DNA from: CBDDEC01 sp965226785
Lineage (GTDB): Bacteria; Chloroflexota; Dehalococcoidia; UBA2979
Assembly: GCA_965226785.1 (NCBI GenBank)
Contig: CBDDEC010000003.1
Location: 979,053-1,043,052 of the forward strand
Reading direction: 5' to 3'
DNA length: 64,000 nt
Shown here in pieces: positions 16,013-25,383 of the stretch (the stretch's first letter is position 1; each line of letters opens with the position of its first letter). The notes below the pieces were generated by a model. It made no database searches, was not told the DNA's origin, and saw only the letters and a program-made list of their open reading frames with translations. A program made the translations under genes and the position numbers.

Positions 16013-17235
16013 CCTCGCAACGACGGATGGCGCCCGTCGACGAACAGATGGCAGTGCTGATGCGGGGCACCGAGTATGGCGACGAGCAGCTGCGGGCCTC
16101 GATGGAACGCGAGCTGCGGGCGCGGCTCGAGGAGGACCGGCCGCTGCGCGTCTACTGCGGTTACGACCCGACGAGCGTGGACCTGCACCTGGGCCACACG
16201 CTGACGATGCGCAAGCTGGAGCAGTTCCAGGCGTTCGGCCATGAGATCACGTTCCTGGTCGGCAACTTCACCGGCCTCGTCGGCGATCCGTCCGGGCGCA
16301 ACAAGGAGCGGCCGATGCTCTCGCCGGAGGAGCTGGCGGCCAACGCGCAGAGCTACGCCGACCAGGCGTTCCGGATTCTGGACGGTGAGCAGACGGCTGT
16401 CCGCTACAACGCGGACTGGCTCTCGAAGCTCACGTTCGCGGACGTCACGCGGCTGCTCGCCAGTTTCACGGTGGCTCAGTTCCTCGAACGGAACAGTTTC
16501 GCGAAGCGGTTCGAGGCACACGACGCGATCCACCTGTCCGAGTTCATGTACGCGATCATGCAGGCGTACGACGCGGTGGAGATGGACACCGACGTCCAGG
16601 TCGGCGGCACCGAGCAACTGTTCAACCTCATGGCGGGCCGCACGCTCCAGCGCAACGCTGACCAGGAGCCTCAGATCGTCGTCACGTTGCCGATCCTCGT
16701 CGGTACCGATGGCCATGACCGGATGTCGAAGTCGCAGGGCAATTACATTGGCATCGACGAGCCGCCGGGCGACATGTACGGCAAGGTGATGTCGCTGCCG
16801 GACACGTCGATCGTCGACTACTTCACCCTCGTGACGGCGGTGCCAGCCGACGAGGTGACGGCGATCGAGGAGTCGCTCGACGCGGGCGCGTTGGCGCCGA
16901 TGGAGGCGAAGAAACGCCTCGCCCGCGAGGTCACAGCCACGCTCTACTCCGAAGACGACGCGTTCGCGGCCGAAGAGCGCTTCGAGCAGACGATCCAGCG
17001 CGGCGAGATGCCCGAGGAGATGGCGGAGCATGCCGTCGAGGGTTCGGCGACCCTGCTCAACGCGCTCCGCGACGCCGGTGTCGTGACCTCGGGCGGTGAG
17101 GCGCGGCGGCTGGTGGCGCAAGGCGGGGTAGCGGTCAACGGCGAGGCGGTCGAGGAGATCACGCTCGAGGTGTCGCCGGGCGACGAGATCAAGATCGGTC
17201 GCCACCGTTTCCTGCGGATCGTGGACGCCGGTTGA
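16009..17235 (+). CDS. tyrS: Tyrosyl-tRNA synthetase
   Basis: Class I synthetase, 408 residues. The HIGH-type motif appears as HLGHTL in YCGYDPTSVDLHLGHTL, and the KMSKS loop as RMSKSQGN. A C-terminal S4 RNA-binding domain (about residues 340-400, with GGEARRLVAQGGVAVNGEAV) is present. The true start is the ATG at 16009, which overlaps the ribF stop. An upstream-extended frame lies inside ribF and has no homology. The family is the TyrZ-like HLGH group. Confidence 0.95.
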   Translation: MTSQRRMAPVDEQMAVLMRGTEYGDEQLRASMERELRARLEEDRPLRVYCGYDPTSVDLHLGHTLTMRKLEQFQAFGHEITFLVGNFTGLVGDPSGRNKERPMLSPEELAANAQSYADQAFRILDGEQTAVRYNADWLSKLTFADVTRLLASFTVAQFLERNSFAKRFEAHDAIHLSEFMYAIMQAYDAVEMDTDVQVGGTEQLFNLMAGRTLQRNADQEPQIVVTLPILVGTDGHDRMSKSQGNYIGIDEPPGDMYGKVMSLPDTSIVDYFTLVTAVPADEVTAIEESLDAGALAPMEAKKRLAREVTATLYSEDDAFAAEERFEQTIQRGEMPEEMAEHAVEGSATLLNALRDAGVVTSGGEARRLVAQGGVAVNGEAVEEITLEVSPGDEIKIGRHRFLRIVDAG

Positions 17236-17298
17236 GGCGGCTCGAGGGCTCGCACATGGCAGCGCGAGTCGGCTAGGCTAGATCCAACGGGGGCGGGG

Positions 17299-17736
17299 AT
17301 GCTGGACGGCGGAATTGATCTGGATCTGGACGCGGTTCGTCAAAACATCGACGAGGTCGAGGTCATCAGTCTCTATTTCCCCGTTCTCAGCACCACACTC
17401 CTCCTCGACACTCGCAGCACCTATGGCGTTCCCGCATACATGAAGCTCGTGCCAATGGCGCAGGACGCCGGTGACCGGCTGCGCTCGCTGCGCCGGCTGC
17501 GCCCGCAGCTACCTCGACCCGAGTCGCTGACGATGATCCCGTGGACCCGCCGCGTTAACGCGCTGCGCCGCCTTGGCGTCTGGGACCGCCTTGAGGGGCG
17601 GTTCGGCGATTGCGGCCGCGCTGACACCATCTTCGCGCAGCTCGAGGACCTCGAGCGTCGCGAGCTGGCTGGCGCCGTGCTCGGTCGCGGTTACAAGACC
17701 CTGTGGCAGGTCTCCTCGAACGTCGAGGGCGGCTGA
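17299..17736 (+). CDS. Conserved-looking hypothetical protein
   Basis: 145 residues, MLDGGIDLDLDAVRQNIDEVEVISLYFPVLSTTLLLDTR. The first half has beta-strand-like hydrophobic stretches, and the middle has an Arg-rich helical segment (DRLRSLRRLRPQL) followed by PWTRRVNALRRLGVWDRL. There is no signal peptide or membrane segment and one cysteine. Codon usage fits the genome. It is convergent with recJ, 9 nt away. I do not recognise a family. Confidence 0.65.
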   Translation: MLDGGIDLDLDAVRQNIDEVEVISLYFPVLSTTLLLDTRSTYGVPAYMKLVPMAQDAGDRLRSLRRLRPQLPRPESLTMIPWTRRVNALRRLGVWDRLEGRFGDCGRADTIFAQLEDLERRELAGAVLGRGYKTLWQVSSNVEGG

Positions 17737-17745
17737 GCCCTCCGC

Positions 17746-19467
17746 TCAACTCGCCGGTCTCAGGTCGAGCACCTCGAGCTGTAGCGCTCCCTGGCCCATG
17801 AAGTCGTCGCGCTTGAACGTGTAGACGATGTCGGCCGCCTCGCCGGGCGGCACCTCGTGGTCGGCGTTGCCGAAGGAGATCGCCCGCCAGGTGACGGCGC
17901 CCTCCCGCAGCGTGAACTGCAAGTGCTGCCCGTCGCGTCCGACGAGCCGCGTGTCCTCGATCGTGACATCGCGCGCGAGGAAGGTCGGGGTGGGGTTGCC
18001 GATGCCGTGGGGGCCGAGGAGCCCGAGCCACTGCAGCACCCGGCCGTTCACCTCGCCGAGGCGCAGCTCGCAGTCGATCGGAATCGTCGGCACGAGGTCG
18101 GCCGGATCGAGGAGCGTCGCGGCGTCCGTGATCAGTCGTTCGCGCAGCTCGGAGATGCGCTCGCTGGCGACGGTGAAACCGGCGGCGGCGCGGTGGCCGC
18201 CGAAGCGGTCGAACAGGTCCTCATGGCGACGCAAGAGCGCACTAATGTCGAAGCCGTCGATCGAGCGGCAGGAGGCGCGCCCCTCGCCGTCGCGCACCTG
18301 CATGGCGATCGCCGGGCGGTAGAACTCGCTGACGAGGTTCGAGGCGACCAGCCCGACGATGCCCGCCGAGATGGTCTCGGAGGCGACGATCAGCAGCGGC
18401 GCGGCCCGGTCCTCGGGCGAGAGCAACTCGGTCGCCTGTTCGAACGCCGCTACCGTCGACTCGCGGCGCTCGAGGTTCAGCGCGTCGATCTTCTTCGCGA
18501 GCCGGGCCGCGGTCGCGTCCTCCTCCGCGAGCAACAGTTCGAGGGCGTGTCTCGCGTGATCCATGCGGCCGGCGGCGTTGAGCCGTGGTCCCAGCACCCA
18601 GCCGCAGGTATCGGGCGTCGCATCCTCCAGGTTGGTCCCGGCCACCTCGGCGAGCGCCAGCAGTCCGGGGCGCTGCGAGCGCCGGAGGGCACCCATGCCG
18701 AGCCGCACAAGGTCGCGATTCTCCGCCACCATCGGCGCGAGGTCGCAGACCGTGCCGAGCGCGACCAGCGCACGGTGCGGGTCGGGGTCGTAGGGACGAC
18801 CGATGCGCTCGTAGAGGTCGTGGATCACCTTGTAGGCGACGCCGACCGCGGCCGGCTCTGAGCCGTACTCGGACCCACCGAGCTTCGGGTTGACCAGCGC
18901 CAGCGCCGCCGGCAGCCGCTCCGGTACCGTGTGGTGGTCGATCACCAACACGTCGATGCCCAGCCGATTCGCCTCGTCGATCTCGTCGACCGACGAGGTG
19001 CCACAGTCGGCGGTGACGAGGACCGTCGCGCCCTGCTCGGCAAAGCCCCGGATCGCCTCGACGTTCGGGCCGTAGCCCTCAGTGAAGCGGTGCGGGATGT
19101 AGGGCAGCGGGTCGGCGCCGAGGTCACGGAGGCCTTCAGTCAGGATCGTCGTCGAGGTAATGCCATCGACATCGAAGTCGCCGAGGATGGCGACCCGCTC
19201 GCCGGTGCGGCAGGCTGCCTCGAGCCGTTCGACGGCGATGTCGAGGTTGGGCATCAACGCCGGGTCGGTCAGCTCGCCGGGGCTGCCGAGGTAGGCGCGC
19301 GCCTGGTCTGTGCGCGTGACGCCGCGATGCGCCAGCAGCACGCGCATGAGCGGCGGCAGCCCATCGCCGGCGTCGGCGAAGCCTGTGAGGTCCGGGGTGG
19401 GGAGGATGCGCCAGCGGCGCCCGCCGGAACCCTCGAGGTCTGTCTCGAGGCGGGCGGTGGTTGTCAC
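17746..19467 (-). CDS. recJ: Single-stranded-DNA-specific 5'-3' exonuclease RecJ
   Basis: A DHH-superfamily nuclease in recombination and mismatch repair. 573 residues. The motif-I block is ILGDFDVDGITSTTIL (about residues 95-110), then VTADCGTSS and the DHH motif VIDHHTVPERLP. The DHHA1 domain carries SAGIVGLVASNL and the FGGHRAAAGFTV (GGH) motif. A C-terminal OB-fold tail follows (about residues 460-573). The N-terminus is ordinary. Its 5' end is 7 nt downstream of the fabF stop, so it is the last gene of the fab operon. Confidence 0.94.
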   Translation of the reverse strand: MTTTARLETDLEGSGGRRWRILPTPDLTGFADAGDGLPPLMRVLLAHRGVTRTDQARAYLGSPGELTDPALMPNLDIAVERLEAACRTGERVAILGDFDVDGITSTTILTEGLRDLGADPLPYIPHRFTEGYGPNVEAIRGFAEQGATVLVTADCGTSSVDEIDEANRLGIDVLVIDHHTVPERLPAALALVNPKLGGSEYGSEPAAVGVAYKVIHDLYERIGRPYDPDPHRALVALGTVCDLAPMVAENRDLVRLGMGALRRSQRPGLLALAEVAGTNLEDATPDTCGWVLGPRLNAAGRMDHARHALELLLAEEDATAARLAKKIDALNLERRESTVAAFEQATELLSPEDRAAPLLIVASETISAGIVGLVASNLVSEFYRPAIAMQVRDGEGRASCRSIDGFDISALLRRHEDLFDRFGGHRAAAGFTVASERISELRERLITDAATLLDPADLVPTIPIDCELRLGEVNGRVLQWLGLLGPHGIGNPTPTFLARDVTIEDTRLVGRDGQHLQFTLREGAVTWRAISFGNADHEVPPGEAADIVYTFKRDDFMGQGALQLEVLDLRPAS

Positions 19468-19474
19468 GTCGCTC

Positions 19475-20725
19475 CTATCCGCTCTCGGTGCCGTTCGTGC
19501 GGGCGAAGATCAGGCTCGAGTTGTGCCCGCCAAAGCCCAGTGAATTCGACATCACGTAGTTCAGGTCCACGTCGCGGGCGCCCTCGGCGACATAGTCGAG
19601 GTCGCACTCAGGGTCCGAGTTTACGAGGCCACGCGTGCCGTGGATGCGCTGGTCTCGCAGCATCATCACCGCGACTGCCGCCTCGATGCCACCGGCCGCG
19701 CCGAGGGTGTGGCCAACCATCGACTTCGTCGAGGAAACGGGGATGCCCAGCGCTGACTCGCCGAAGACGGTCTTGACCGACATCGTCTCGAACTTGTCGT
19801 TGAGGGGTGTGCTGGTGCCGTGGGCGTTGATGTAGTCGATTTCGGTGGCGGCCAGCCCACCCTTACTCAGTGCCATCTGCATGGCGCGCGCGGCCCCCTC
19901 GCCGTTCTCGGACGGCTGCGTAATGTGGAAGGCGTCGGCCGACTGCCCGTAAGAGACCACCTCGGCGAGGATGGGCGCGCCACGTTCGAGGGCGTGTTCA
20001 CGCTCCTCGATGATGAGCGTGCCCGCACCTTCGGCGAGCACGAAGCCGTCGCGCTCCGCGTCAAACGGTCGTGAGGCGGTCTCCGCATCGTCGTTGCGGC
20101 TCAGCGCCCTCGAGGCGGCGAAGGCGGCGATCGAAAGGCGCGTCACCGCTGCCTCGGCGCCGCCGGTGATCATGGCGGTGGCGTCACCGCGCTTGATCGT
20201 CTCGAGCGCGGCGCCGATGGCGTCGGCGCCGGAGGCGCAGGCGGAGACGGTGTTGTAGTTCGGCCCACGCGCGCCGAAGCGAATCGAGACCTGGCCCGCG
20301 GCCATGTCGCCGATGAACATGGGCACCAGGAATGGCGAGACCCGCTTGGCACCCTTCTCGAAGAAGACCCGCGCCTGATCCTCGAGCGTCTGCATACCGC
20401 CGATACCGCAGCCGATCATGCAGCCGACCATCTCGGGGTCGGCGGCGATGTCGAGACCGGACTGCTCGAGCGCTTCGGCCGAGGCGGCGATGGCGAGGTG
20501 GGTGAAGCGGTCCATGCGGCGCGCCTCTTTGCGGTCGAGCCAGTCGGTGACCTCGAAGCCGCTGACCTCGCCTGAGACCTTTGAAGGCAGGTCCTCGACC
20601 TCGACCAGCGTGGTCTCGGCGATGCCGTTCTTGAAGTTGAGCAGGCCCTCCCAGCTGGCGTCGCGGCCGACGCCCACCGGGGTCATCATGCCGACGCCGG
20701 TCACGACGACGCGTCGATCGCTCAT
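19475..20725 (-). CDS. fabF: Beta-ketoacyl-ACP synthase II, copy 1
   Basis: Condensing enzyme of fatty acid elongation. 416 residues, thiolase fold. The catalytic cysteine is in VSACASGADAIG (about residue 168), and the histidines are in NAHGTSTPLND and SMVGHTLGAAGG. The C-terminal NSLGFGGHNSSLIF is the family signature. It starts directly against the stop of the second FabF gene with no gap. Two adjacent, clearly divergent FabF-type enzymes suggest different chain-length roles. Confidence 0.95.
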   Translation of the reverse strand: MSDRRVVVTGVGMMTPVGVGRDASWEGLLNFKNGIAETTLVEVEDLPSKVSGEVSGFEVTDWLDRKEARRMDRFTHLAIAASAEALEQSGLDIAADPEMVGCMIGCGIGGMQTLEDQARVFFEKGAKRVSPFLVPMFIGDMAAGQVSIRFGARGPNYNTVSACASGADAIGAALETIKRGDATAMITGGAEAAVTRLSIAAFAASRALSRNDDAETASRPFDAERDGFVLAEGAGTLIIEEREHALERGAPILAEVVSYGQSADAFHITQPSENGEGAARAMQMALSKGGLAATEIDYINAHGTSTPLNDKFETMSVKTVFGESALGIPVSSTKSMVGHTLGAAGGIEAAVAVMMLRDQRIHGTRGLVNSDPECDLDYVAEGARDVDLNYVMSNSLGFGGHNSSLIFARTNGTESG

Positions 20726-21967
20726 CTACTCGCCTTCCCAACGGCCGAAGACTATGGCCGAGTTGTGCCCGCCGAGGCCGACGGAGGTGCTCATCGCGTA
20801 GCGTACCTCCGCCTCGCGCGCTTCGTTCGGGACATAGTCGAGGTCGCAGTCCGGGTCGGGCGTCTCGTAGTTGATCGTCGGCGGCACGACGCCACGGTGG
20901 CACGCCAGGACGCAGATGACCGCCTCGACGGCGCCCGCCGCGCCCATCATGTGCCCGTGCATCGACTTGGTCGAGCTGACCATCAGCGAATCCGCGTGCT
21001 CGCCGAAGACGCTTCGGATCGCTCTCGTCTCGACGCGGTCGTTGAGGTCAGTGCCCGTGCCGTGCGCGTTGATGTAGTCGACCTGCTCTGGCTCGAGCTC
21101 GCCGCGTGCGAGAGCGCGGTGCATCGCCTCGGTGATACCGCGCCCATCGGCGGCGATTGCCTCCATGTGGAAGGCATCGCTACTGGTCGCCGCGCCCACC
21201 CACTCGGCGTAGATACGCGCGCCGCGCGCCTGCGCGTGCTCAAGCGACTCGAGGACGAGTGCGCCGGAGCCCTCCCCGAGGATGAAGCCGGTGCGGTCGG
21301 CATCGAAGGGCCGGATCGCCATGCTCGGATCGCTGTCGTGCCAGCCGAGTGCCCGCATGGCGGCGAATCCGGCGTAGTAGATCGGCTGCAGCGGCGCCTC
21401 GAAGCCACCGGTGATGATGACATCGGCCGCGCCGCGCGCGATCAGCTCGGCGGCTTCGCCGACGGTCGCGCCGCCGGTCGCGCAGGCGGCGGTCATCGCG
21501 AAGTTGGGTCCGCGTGCGCCCAGGGCCATCGCGACCATGCCGGTGGCGCTGTCGGGCAAGAAGTGCGAGATCAGTCGAGGCGAGACGCGGCGTGGCCCTT
21601 TCGCGTCGAGGATGGCCTGCTGTTCGACCATCATGTGGGCGCCGCCCATGCCGGTGCCGAGGATCACCCCGACGCGCGTCGGATCCTCGGACGCCACGTC
21701 GAGGGCGGAGTCGGCCACCGCCTGTTGCGTGGTCGCCAGCGCGTAGACCGAGGAGCGCTCGAGCTGGCGCAGCTGCTTGCGATCGACATACGCCTCCGGG
21801 TCGAAGTCCGTGAGTTCGCCAGCGATCGGATATTCGTAGACCGAGGCGTCGAACGACTCGATGGTGCCGATACCGGAGCGGCCGGCGGTGAGGCCCTCCC
21901 ACGTCGACTCGACATCGTTGCCGACGGGCGTCAGCAATCCGAGGCCCGTCACGACAACTCGGCTCAT
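20726..21967 (-). CDS. fabF: Beta-ketoacyl-ACP synthase II, copy 2
   Basis: 413-residue paralogue of the downstream FabF. It starts MSRVVVTGLGLLTPVGND. The active-site cysteine is in TAACATGGATVGE, the histidines are in NAHGTGTDLNDR and SMHGHMMGAAGAVEA, and the end is TSVGLGGHNSAIVFG. I chose the start at 21967 because family homology begins there; a longer upstream frame is rich in Arg/Pro and has no support. No fabG or acpP gene is found between fabD and the two FabF genes. Confidence 0.94.
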   Translation of the reverse strand: MSRVVVTGLGLLTPVGNDVESTWEGLTAGRSGIGTIESFDASVYEYPIAGELTDFDPEAYVDRKQLRQLERSSVYALATTQQAVADSALDVASEDPTRVGVILGTGMGGAHMMVEQQAILDAKGPRRVSPRLISHFLPDSATGMVAMALGARGPNFAMTAACATGGATVGEAAELIARGAADVIITGGFEAPLQPIYYAGFAAMRALGWHDSDPSMAIRPFDADRTGFILGEGSGALVLESLEHAQARGARIYAEWVGAATSSDAFHMEAIAADGRGITEAMHRALARGELEPEQVDYINAHGTGTDLNDRVETRAIRSVFGEHADSLMVSSTKSMHGHMMGAAGAVEAVICVLACHRGVVPPTINYETPDPDCDLDYVPNEAREAEVRYAMSTSVGLGGHNSAIVFGRWEGE

Positions 21968-22004
21968 GGAATCTCCCGTGGCTCCGGCGGTGCGGACGCT
22001 GATC

Positions 22005-23012
22005 TTACGCCGATGACTGGGAGTCCGCCGATAGCGCCGGCAGCACGGAAATGGGGATGGGCGCCTCGCGCGCGTCGTCCAGCGAGACGGCGATCTTTTC
22101 ATGCGTCATGCGGCGAACCATGCGCGAGAGCGCGTGGCCCGGACCGGCCTCGATGAACGTGTCGACGCCCTCGCGGGTCATGCGCTGGACGTTGTCGGCC
22201 CAGTGCACCGGTGACTTCAGCTGCGCTTCGAACTCGCGGCGAACCGCCTCGGCGTTGGTCAGCAACTCCGAGGAGATGTTCGACACGATCGGGCGGGTCG
22301 GATCCTCGAACGGTACGTCGCGGATCACCTGGGCGAACTGCGCGGCCTGTTCGGTGTGGAGCGGCGTGTGGCTGGAGACGCGGATCTTGAGGCGAATCGC
22401 CTTGCCCTGCAGATCCTTCGCGAGCTTCATCGCGCGTTCGAGGGCGGAGACGTCGCCGCTGATCACGGTCTGCGTCTCCTCGTTGAGGTTGGCGACATCA
22501 ACGCGGTCCAGGGGCGAGCGCGTGGCGTCCTCGCAGATCTGGCTCACGGTGTCGCGGTCGAGGCCGAGGATCGAAGCCATGCCGACCGGGCGCTGCTCGT
22601 TGAACGAACCCATCAGCCGCGCCCGTTCCATGATCACGAGGAGCGAATCGCGGAACGAAATTGCCTCCGACGCCACAGCGGCGGAGAACAGTCCGAGCGA
22701 ATGGCCGCCGAAGACCCGCGGCCGGACGCGTGCGCCCACGTCGCCGAGTTTCTCGCGCATGGCGCGCAGGATGGCGACCGAGGTGGTGACGACTGCGGGC
22801 TGTGTGTTCGCCGTGTCGGCGAGCGACTCGGCATCGGTGTCGAAACAGACGGCGGCGAGGTCGATGCCCGTGACCTCGCTGGCCTCCTCGAAGGTGAGGC
22901 GTGCAGCCTCCGAGTGGTCATAGACGAGGCGACCCATGCCGGGTGCCTGCGAGCCCTGGCCCGGGAACAGGATGGCGACGGGGTCGGTGTCGGGGTGCGC
23001 TACCTGCGTCAC
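22005..23012 (-). CDS. fabD: Malonyl-CoA:ACP transacylase
   Basis: It loads malonyl groups onto ACP. 335 residues from the GTG at 23012, chosen because GGAAGG lies 6 nt upstream; an ATG at 23039 would add nine unlikely residues. FPGQGSQAPGM opens the fold, the nucleophile is in FGGHSLGLFSA, and the catalytic His region is SSHTPLHTEQAA. EAGPGHALSRMVRR is near the C-terminus. It is the first gene of the fab operon after an 85-nt gap from nnr containing an AT-rich, promoter-like TATACAAT on the minus strand (about 23062-23069). Confidence 0.94.
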   Translation of the reverse strand: MTQVAHPDTDPVAILFPGQGSQAPGMGRLVYDHSEAARLTFEEASEVTGIDLAAVCFDTDAESLADTANTQPAVVTTSVAILRAMREKLGDVGARVRPRVFGGHSLGLFSAAVASEAISFRDSLLVIMERARLMGSFNEQRPVGMASILGLDRDTVSQICEDATRSPLDRVDVANLNEETQTVISGDVSALERAMKLAKDLQGKAIRLKIRVSSHTPLHTEQAAQFAQVIRDVPFEDPTRPIVSNISSELLTNAEAVRREFEAQLKSPVHWADNVQRMTREGVDTFIEAGPGHALSRMVRRMTHEKIAVSLDDAREAPIPISVLPALSADSQSSA

Positions 23013-23124
23013 GAAGCACCTTCCGCCCGGTCGGGGCATGGGAGCAACTGGTTACCACGATTGTATAACAGCACGATCGAATCTGCCGTGCTCGCTGAGC
23101 ACCCATCGGAGCGCATTCGCCGGC

Positions 23125-24846
23125 TCACTCGGTCAGCGGGCCAGCGGATGGCTCGCCGAGGCCTGCCAATGGGTCGCCGATGCCCCCACCGAGTCCGCCG
23201 AGCGTATCTCCGATCCCTCGACCGGGCAGGCCGCCAAAGGCGCTGCTGAGCTGCGTGCCCGGCGAGCCGCTCGGCTCCAGCAGTGCGCGCGCCGCCGGCA
23301 GCTGCCCGAGCAGGTCCTGCGCGATACCGCCCGCGGTGCCGAGGTCGTCGGCGACGCGCCGGCCGGCGGCCGCGTGCACGTAGACGCCCGCCGAAGCGGC
23401 GTCGAACGGCTGGAGGCCCTGCGCGAGCAGGCCAACGATCAGCCCGGCCAGCACGTCGCCGGTGCCGGCGCTGGCGAGCATGGCGTTGGCCGCTTCGGAG
23501 ATGCGCATACGGCCATCGGGTGCGGCCACGATCGTGCCCGGTCCCTTCAGCACCACCACGCTACGCGTGGCCTCCGCGTAGTCGCGCGCGGCGGCGAGCC
23601 TGTTGTCCTGCACGTCCGGCGCGCTCGTACCGAGCAGCCGGGCCATCTCGCCGGGGTGGGGTGTGAGGACGCGTGGCGTCGGGGCGGCGTCCCACCCCGT
23701 GAGCTCGGTGAGCGCGTTCAGCCCGTCGGCATCGATCACGATCGCCCGCAGCTCCTCGGCCTGCTCGAGGCCGGCGAGCAGACCCTCGACGAACGCCGTC
23801 ACCTCGGCGGCACGACCGAGGCCGGGCCCGACGAGCAGCGCCTCAGCGCCGGAGGCGCGCAGCGAGCGCAGCAGCACCCGCGCGGCCTCGTGGCCGTCGA
23901 CCTGCGCCTCCTCCGTCGAGGGCAGCGGCTCGTGCGTCGCGTCGGGGAGCCCGTGGACGAGCAGCGGTTGGATCGCCTCGGGCGCGGCGAGTGTGACGAG
24001 GCCCGCGCCGGAGCGCGCCGCAGCCTCGGCGGCGAGTCGCGCCGCGCCAGGGTAGCGACGGGAGCCGGCCGCGACCACGGCGGTGCCGAACGTGCCCTTG
24101 TGCGCGTCGTCGCTGCGCTCGGGCATCGCCGCTTTGAGGTCGCGGAGGCGGAGTTCCTCGACGGTGAGTGCGTCGGCGGCGCCTGCGGGAAGGCCGATGT
24201 CCACGGGCACGACTCGCCCGGCGAGGCGGCGTCCGGCGCCCGCGAAGAGGCCGACCTTGGCGAAGCCAAACGTGACCGTGATGTCGCAGTCGACCGCCAG
24301 CGGGTCGGCGAAGCCAGTGTCGGCGTCGACGCCACTGGGCAGGTCGAGCGCGACGATCTGCACGGGTGGCGGAGCCTCGCGCGCAGCGCGCAGGCGTCCG
24401 AGGATGGCCGCCACGACGCCCTCGACGGGGCGCTCGCGCGGCTGTGCGCCGGTGCCGAGCAGTCCATCGATGACCAGCGAGGCGCGCGAGAGCAGGGCTT
24501 CGAGCTGTGCGTAGTCGTCGTCCTCGCTGGCCGGGAGCGTTGGGATCTCCGCCTCGACGACCGCGCGGTACTCGCTGTCGTCGTCGCCCCGGGCCTCGGT
24601 CAGGTAGACGAAGACTGCGCCACCCCACTCGGCGAGGTGGATCGCGGCGACCAGGGCGTCGCCACCGTTGTTGCCGCCACCGGCCAGCACGAGAATGGGG
24701 CGGCCCTCGGTCGCACCGAGCGCCATCCATGTTTCCTGCGCCGCGGCCAACCCGGCGGCCGCCATCAGCTCGCGCTCGCTGGTCCCGGCCTCGACGGCCG
24801 CAGCCTCGAGGGCGCGCATCTGCTCCGCGGTGACGAGCTTGCTCAT
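23125..24846 (-). CDS. nnr: Bifunctional NAD(P)H-hydrate epimerase / ADP-dependent dehydratase
   Basis: It repairs hydrated NAD(P)H. The N-terminal YjeF_N epimerase domain (residues about 1-210) has VLAGGGNNGGDALVAA and VALDLPSGVDADTG. The C-terminal ribokinase-like dehydratase domain has GPGLGRAAEV and the nucleotide motif LASAGTGDVLAGLIVG. 573 residues, slightly longer than usual because of a glycine-rich tail of about 40 residues (GGLPGRGIGDTLGGLGGG and onward). It starts 4 nt after the acpS stop. The double-domain assignment is firm. Confidence 0.94.
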   Translation of the reverse strand: MSKLVTAEQMRALEAAAVEAGTSERELMAAAGLAAAQETWMALGATEGRPILVLAGGGNNGGDALVAAIHLAEWGGAVFVYLTEARGDDDSEYRAVVEAEIPTLPASEDDDYAQLEALLSRASLVIDGLLGTGAQPRERPVEGVVAAILGRLRAAREAPPPVQIVALDLPSGVDADTGFADPLAVDCDITVTFGFAKVGLFAGAGRRLAGRVVPVDIGLPAGAADALTVEELRLRDLKAAMPERSDDAHKGTFGTAVVAAGSRRYPGAARLAAEAAARSGAGLVTLAAPEAIQPLLVHGLPDATHEPLPSTEEAQVDGHEAARVLLRSLRASGAEALLVGPGLGRAAEVTAFVEGLLAGLEQAEELRAIVIDADGLNALTELTGWDAAPTPRVLTPHPGEMARLLGTSAPDVQDNRLAAARDYAEATRSVVVLKGPGTIVAAPDGRMRISEAANAMLASAGTGDVLAGLIVGLLAQGLQPFDAASAGVYVHAAAGRRVADDLGTAGGIAQDLLGQLPAARALLEPSGSPGTQLSSAFGGLPGRGIGDTLGGLGGGIGDPLAGLGEPSAGPLTE

Positions 24847-24850
24847 CGCT

Positions 24851-25312
24851 TCACCCGTTCGTGATGTCTTCGTCGAGCACGCCGCGCGCCTGCAGGCGCT
24901 GGATCAGTCGTGGGCGCGCCTCCTCGGGCGGCTGCTCCATCCGCTCCTGCGCACACACGACCGAGGCGATGGCGAAGGAGTCGAGGTGGCTGAGCGAGAC
25001 GTCGATGGCGTGCAGACCGATGTGGTCAGCGCGGTCGCGCGCGCCGCCGTAGAGGTAGACGAGGGGCTTGCCTCGACGGTCGGGCAGCACCTCGATGTCG
25101 CGCCAGGCGACCGAGCGCGCGCCGGTGCCGAGCGCCTTCATCACCGCCTCCTTGGCAGCGAAGCGGGCGGCCAGTTCAGGTACGCGGCCGCGGCAGAACG
25201 CCACCTCGGCGGGCGTGAAGCAGCGGCGCAGGAAGCGTTGCGGGTGCCGCGCGAGGACGTGCGCCACCCGCTCGATTTCGATCATGTCGATGCCGACGGC
25301 GTGTGTGGTCAT
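24851..25312 (-). CDS. acpS: Holo-[acyl-carrier-protein] synthase
   Basis: It transfers 4'-phosphopantetheine from CoA to ACP. 153 residues from the ATG at 25312. VGIDMIEIERV (the Asp that binds Mg) and ARFAAKEAVMKALG (Glu-Lys) are the defining motifs. The C-terminal extension of about 25 residues after VCAQERM is unusual but short. A longer frame upstream has no homology. It is upstream of nnr, a common pairing, and diverges from folD, leaving about 70 nt for both promoters. Confidence 0.93.
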   Translation of the reverse strand: MTTHAVGIDMIEIERVAHVLARHPQRFLRRCFTPAEVAFCRGRVPELAARFAAKEAVMKALGTGARSVAWRDIEVLPDRRGKPLVYLYGGARDRADHIGLHAIDVSLSHLDSFAIASVVCAQERMEQPPEEARPRLIQRLQARGVLDEDITNG

Positions 25313-25383
25313 TCGCGCGAATCTAGCACGCTCCGGTGTCATACTCTGCGGACTCGCCGCGCTGGCGGGACGGGCGAGGGCGC

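Noticed and set aside
22936..24864. Plus-strand open frame of 642 codons opposite nnr
   Set aside because: Antisense to a well-conserved two-domain enzyme; composition typical of a shadow frame.
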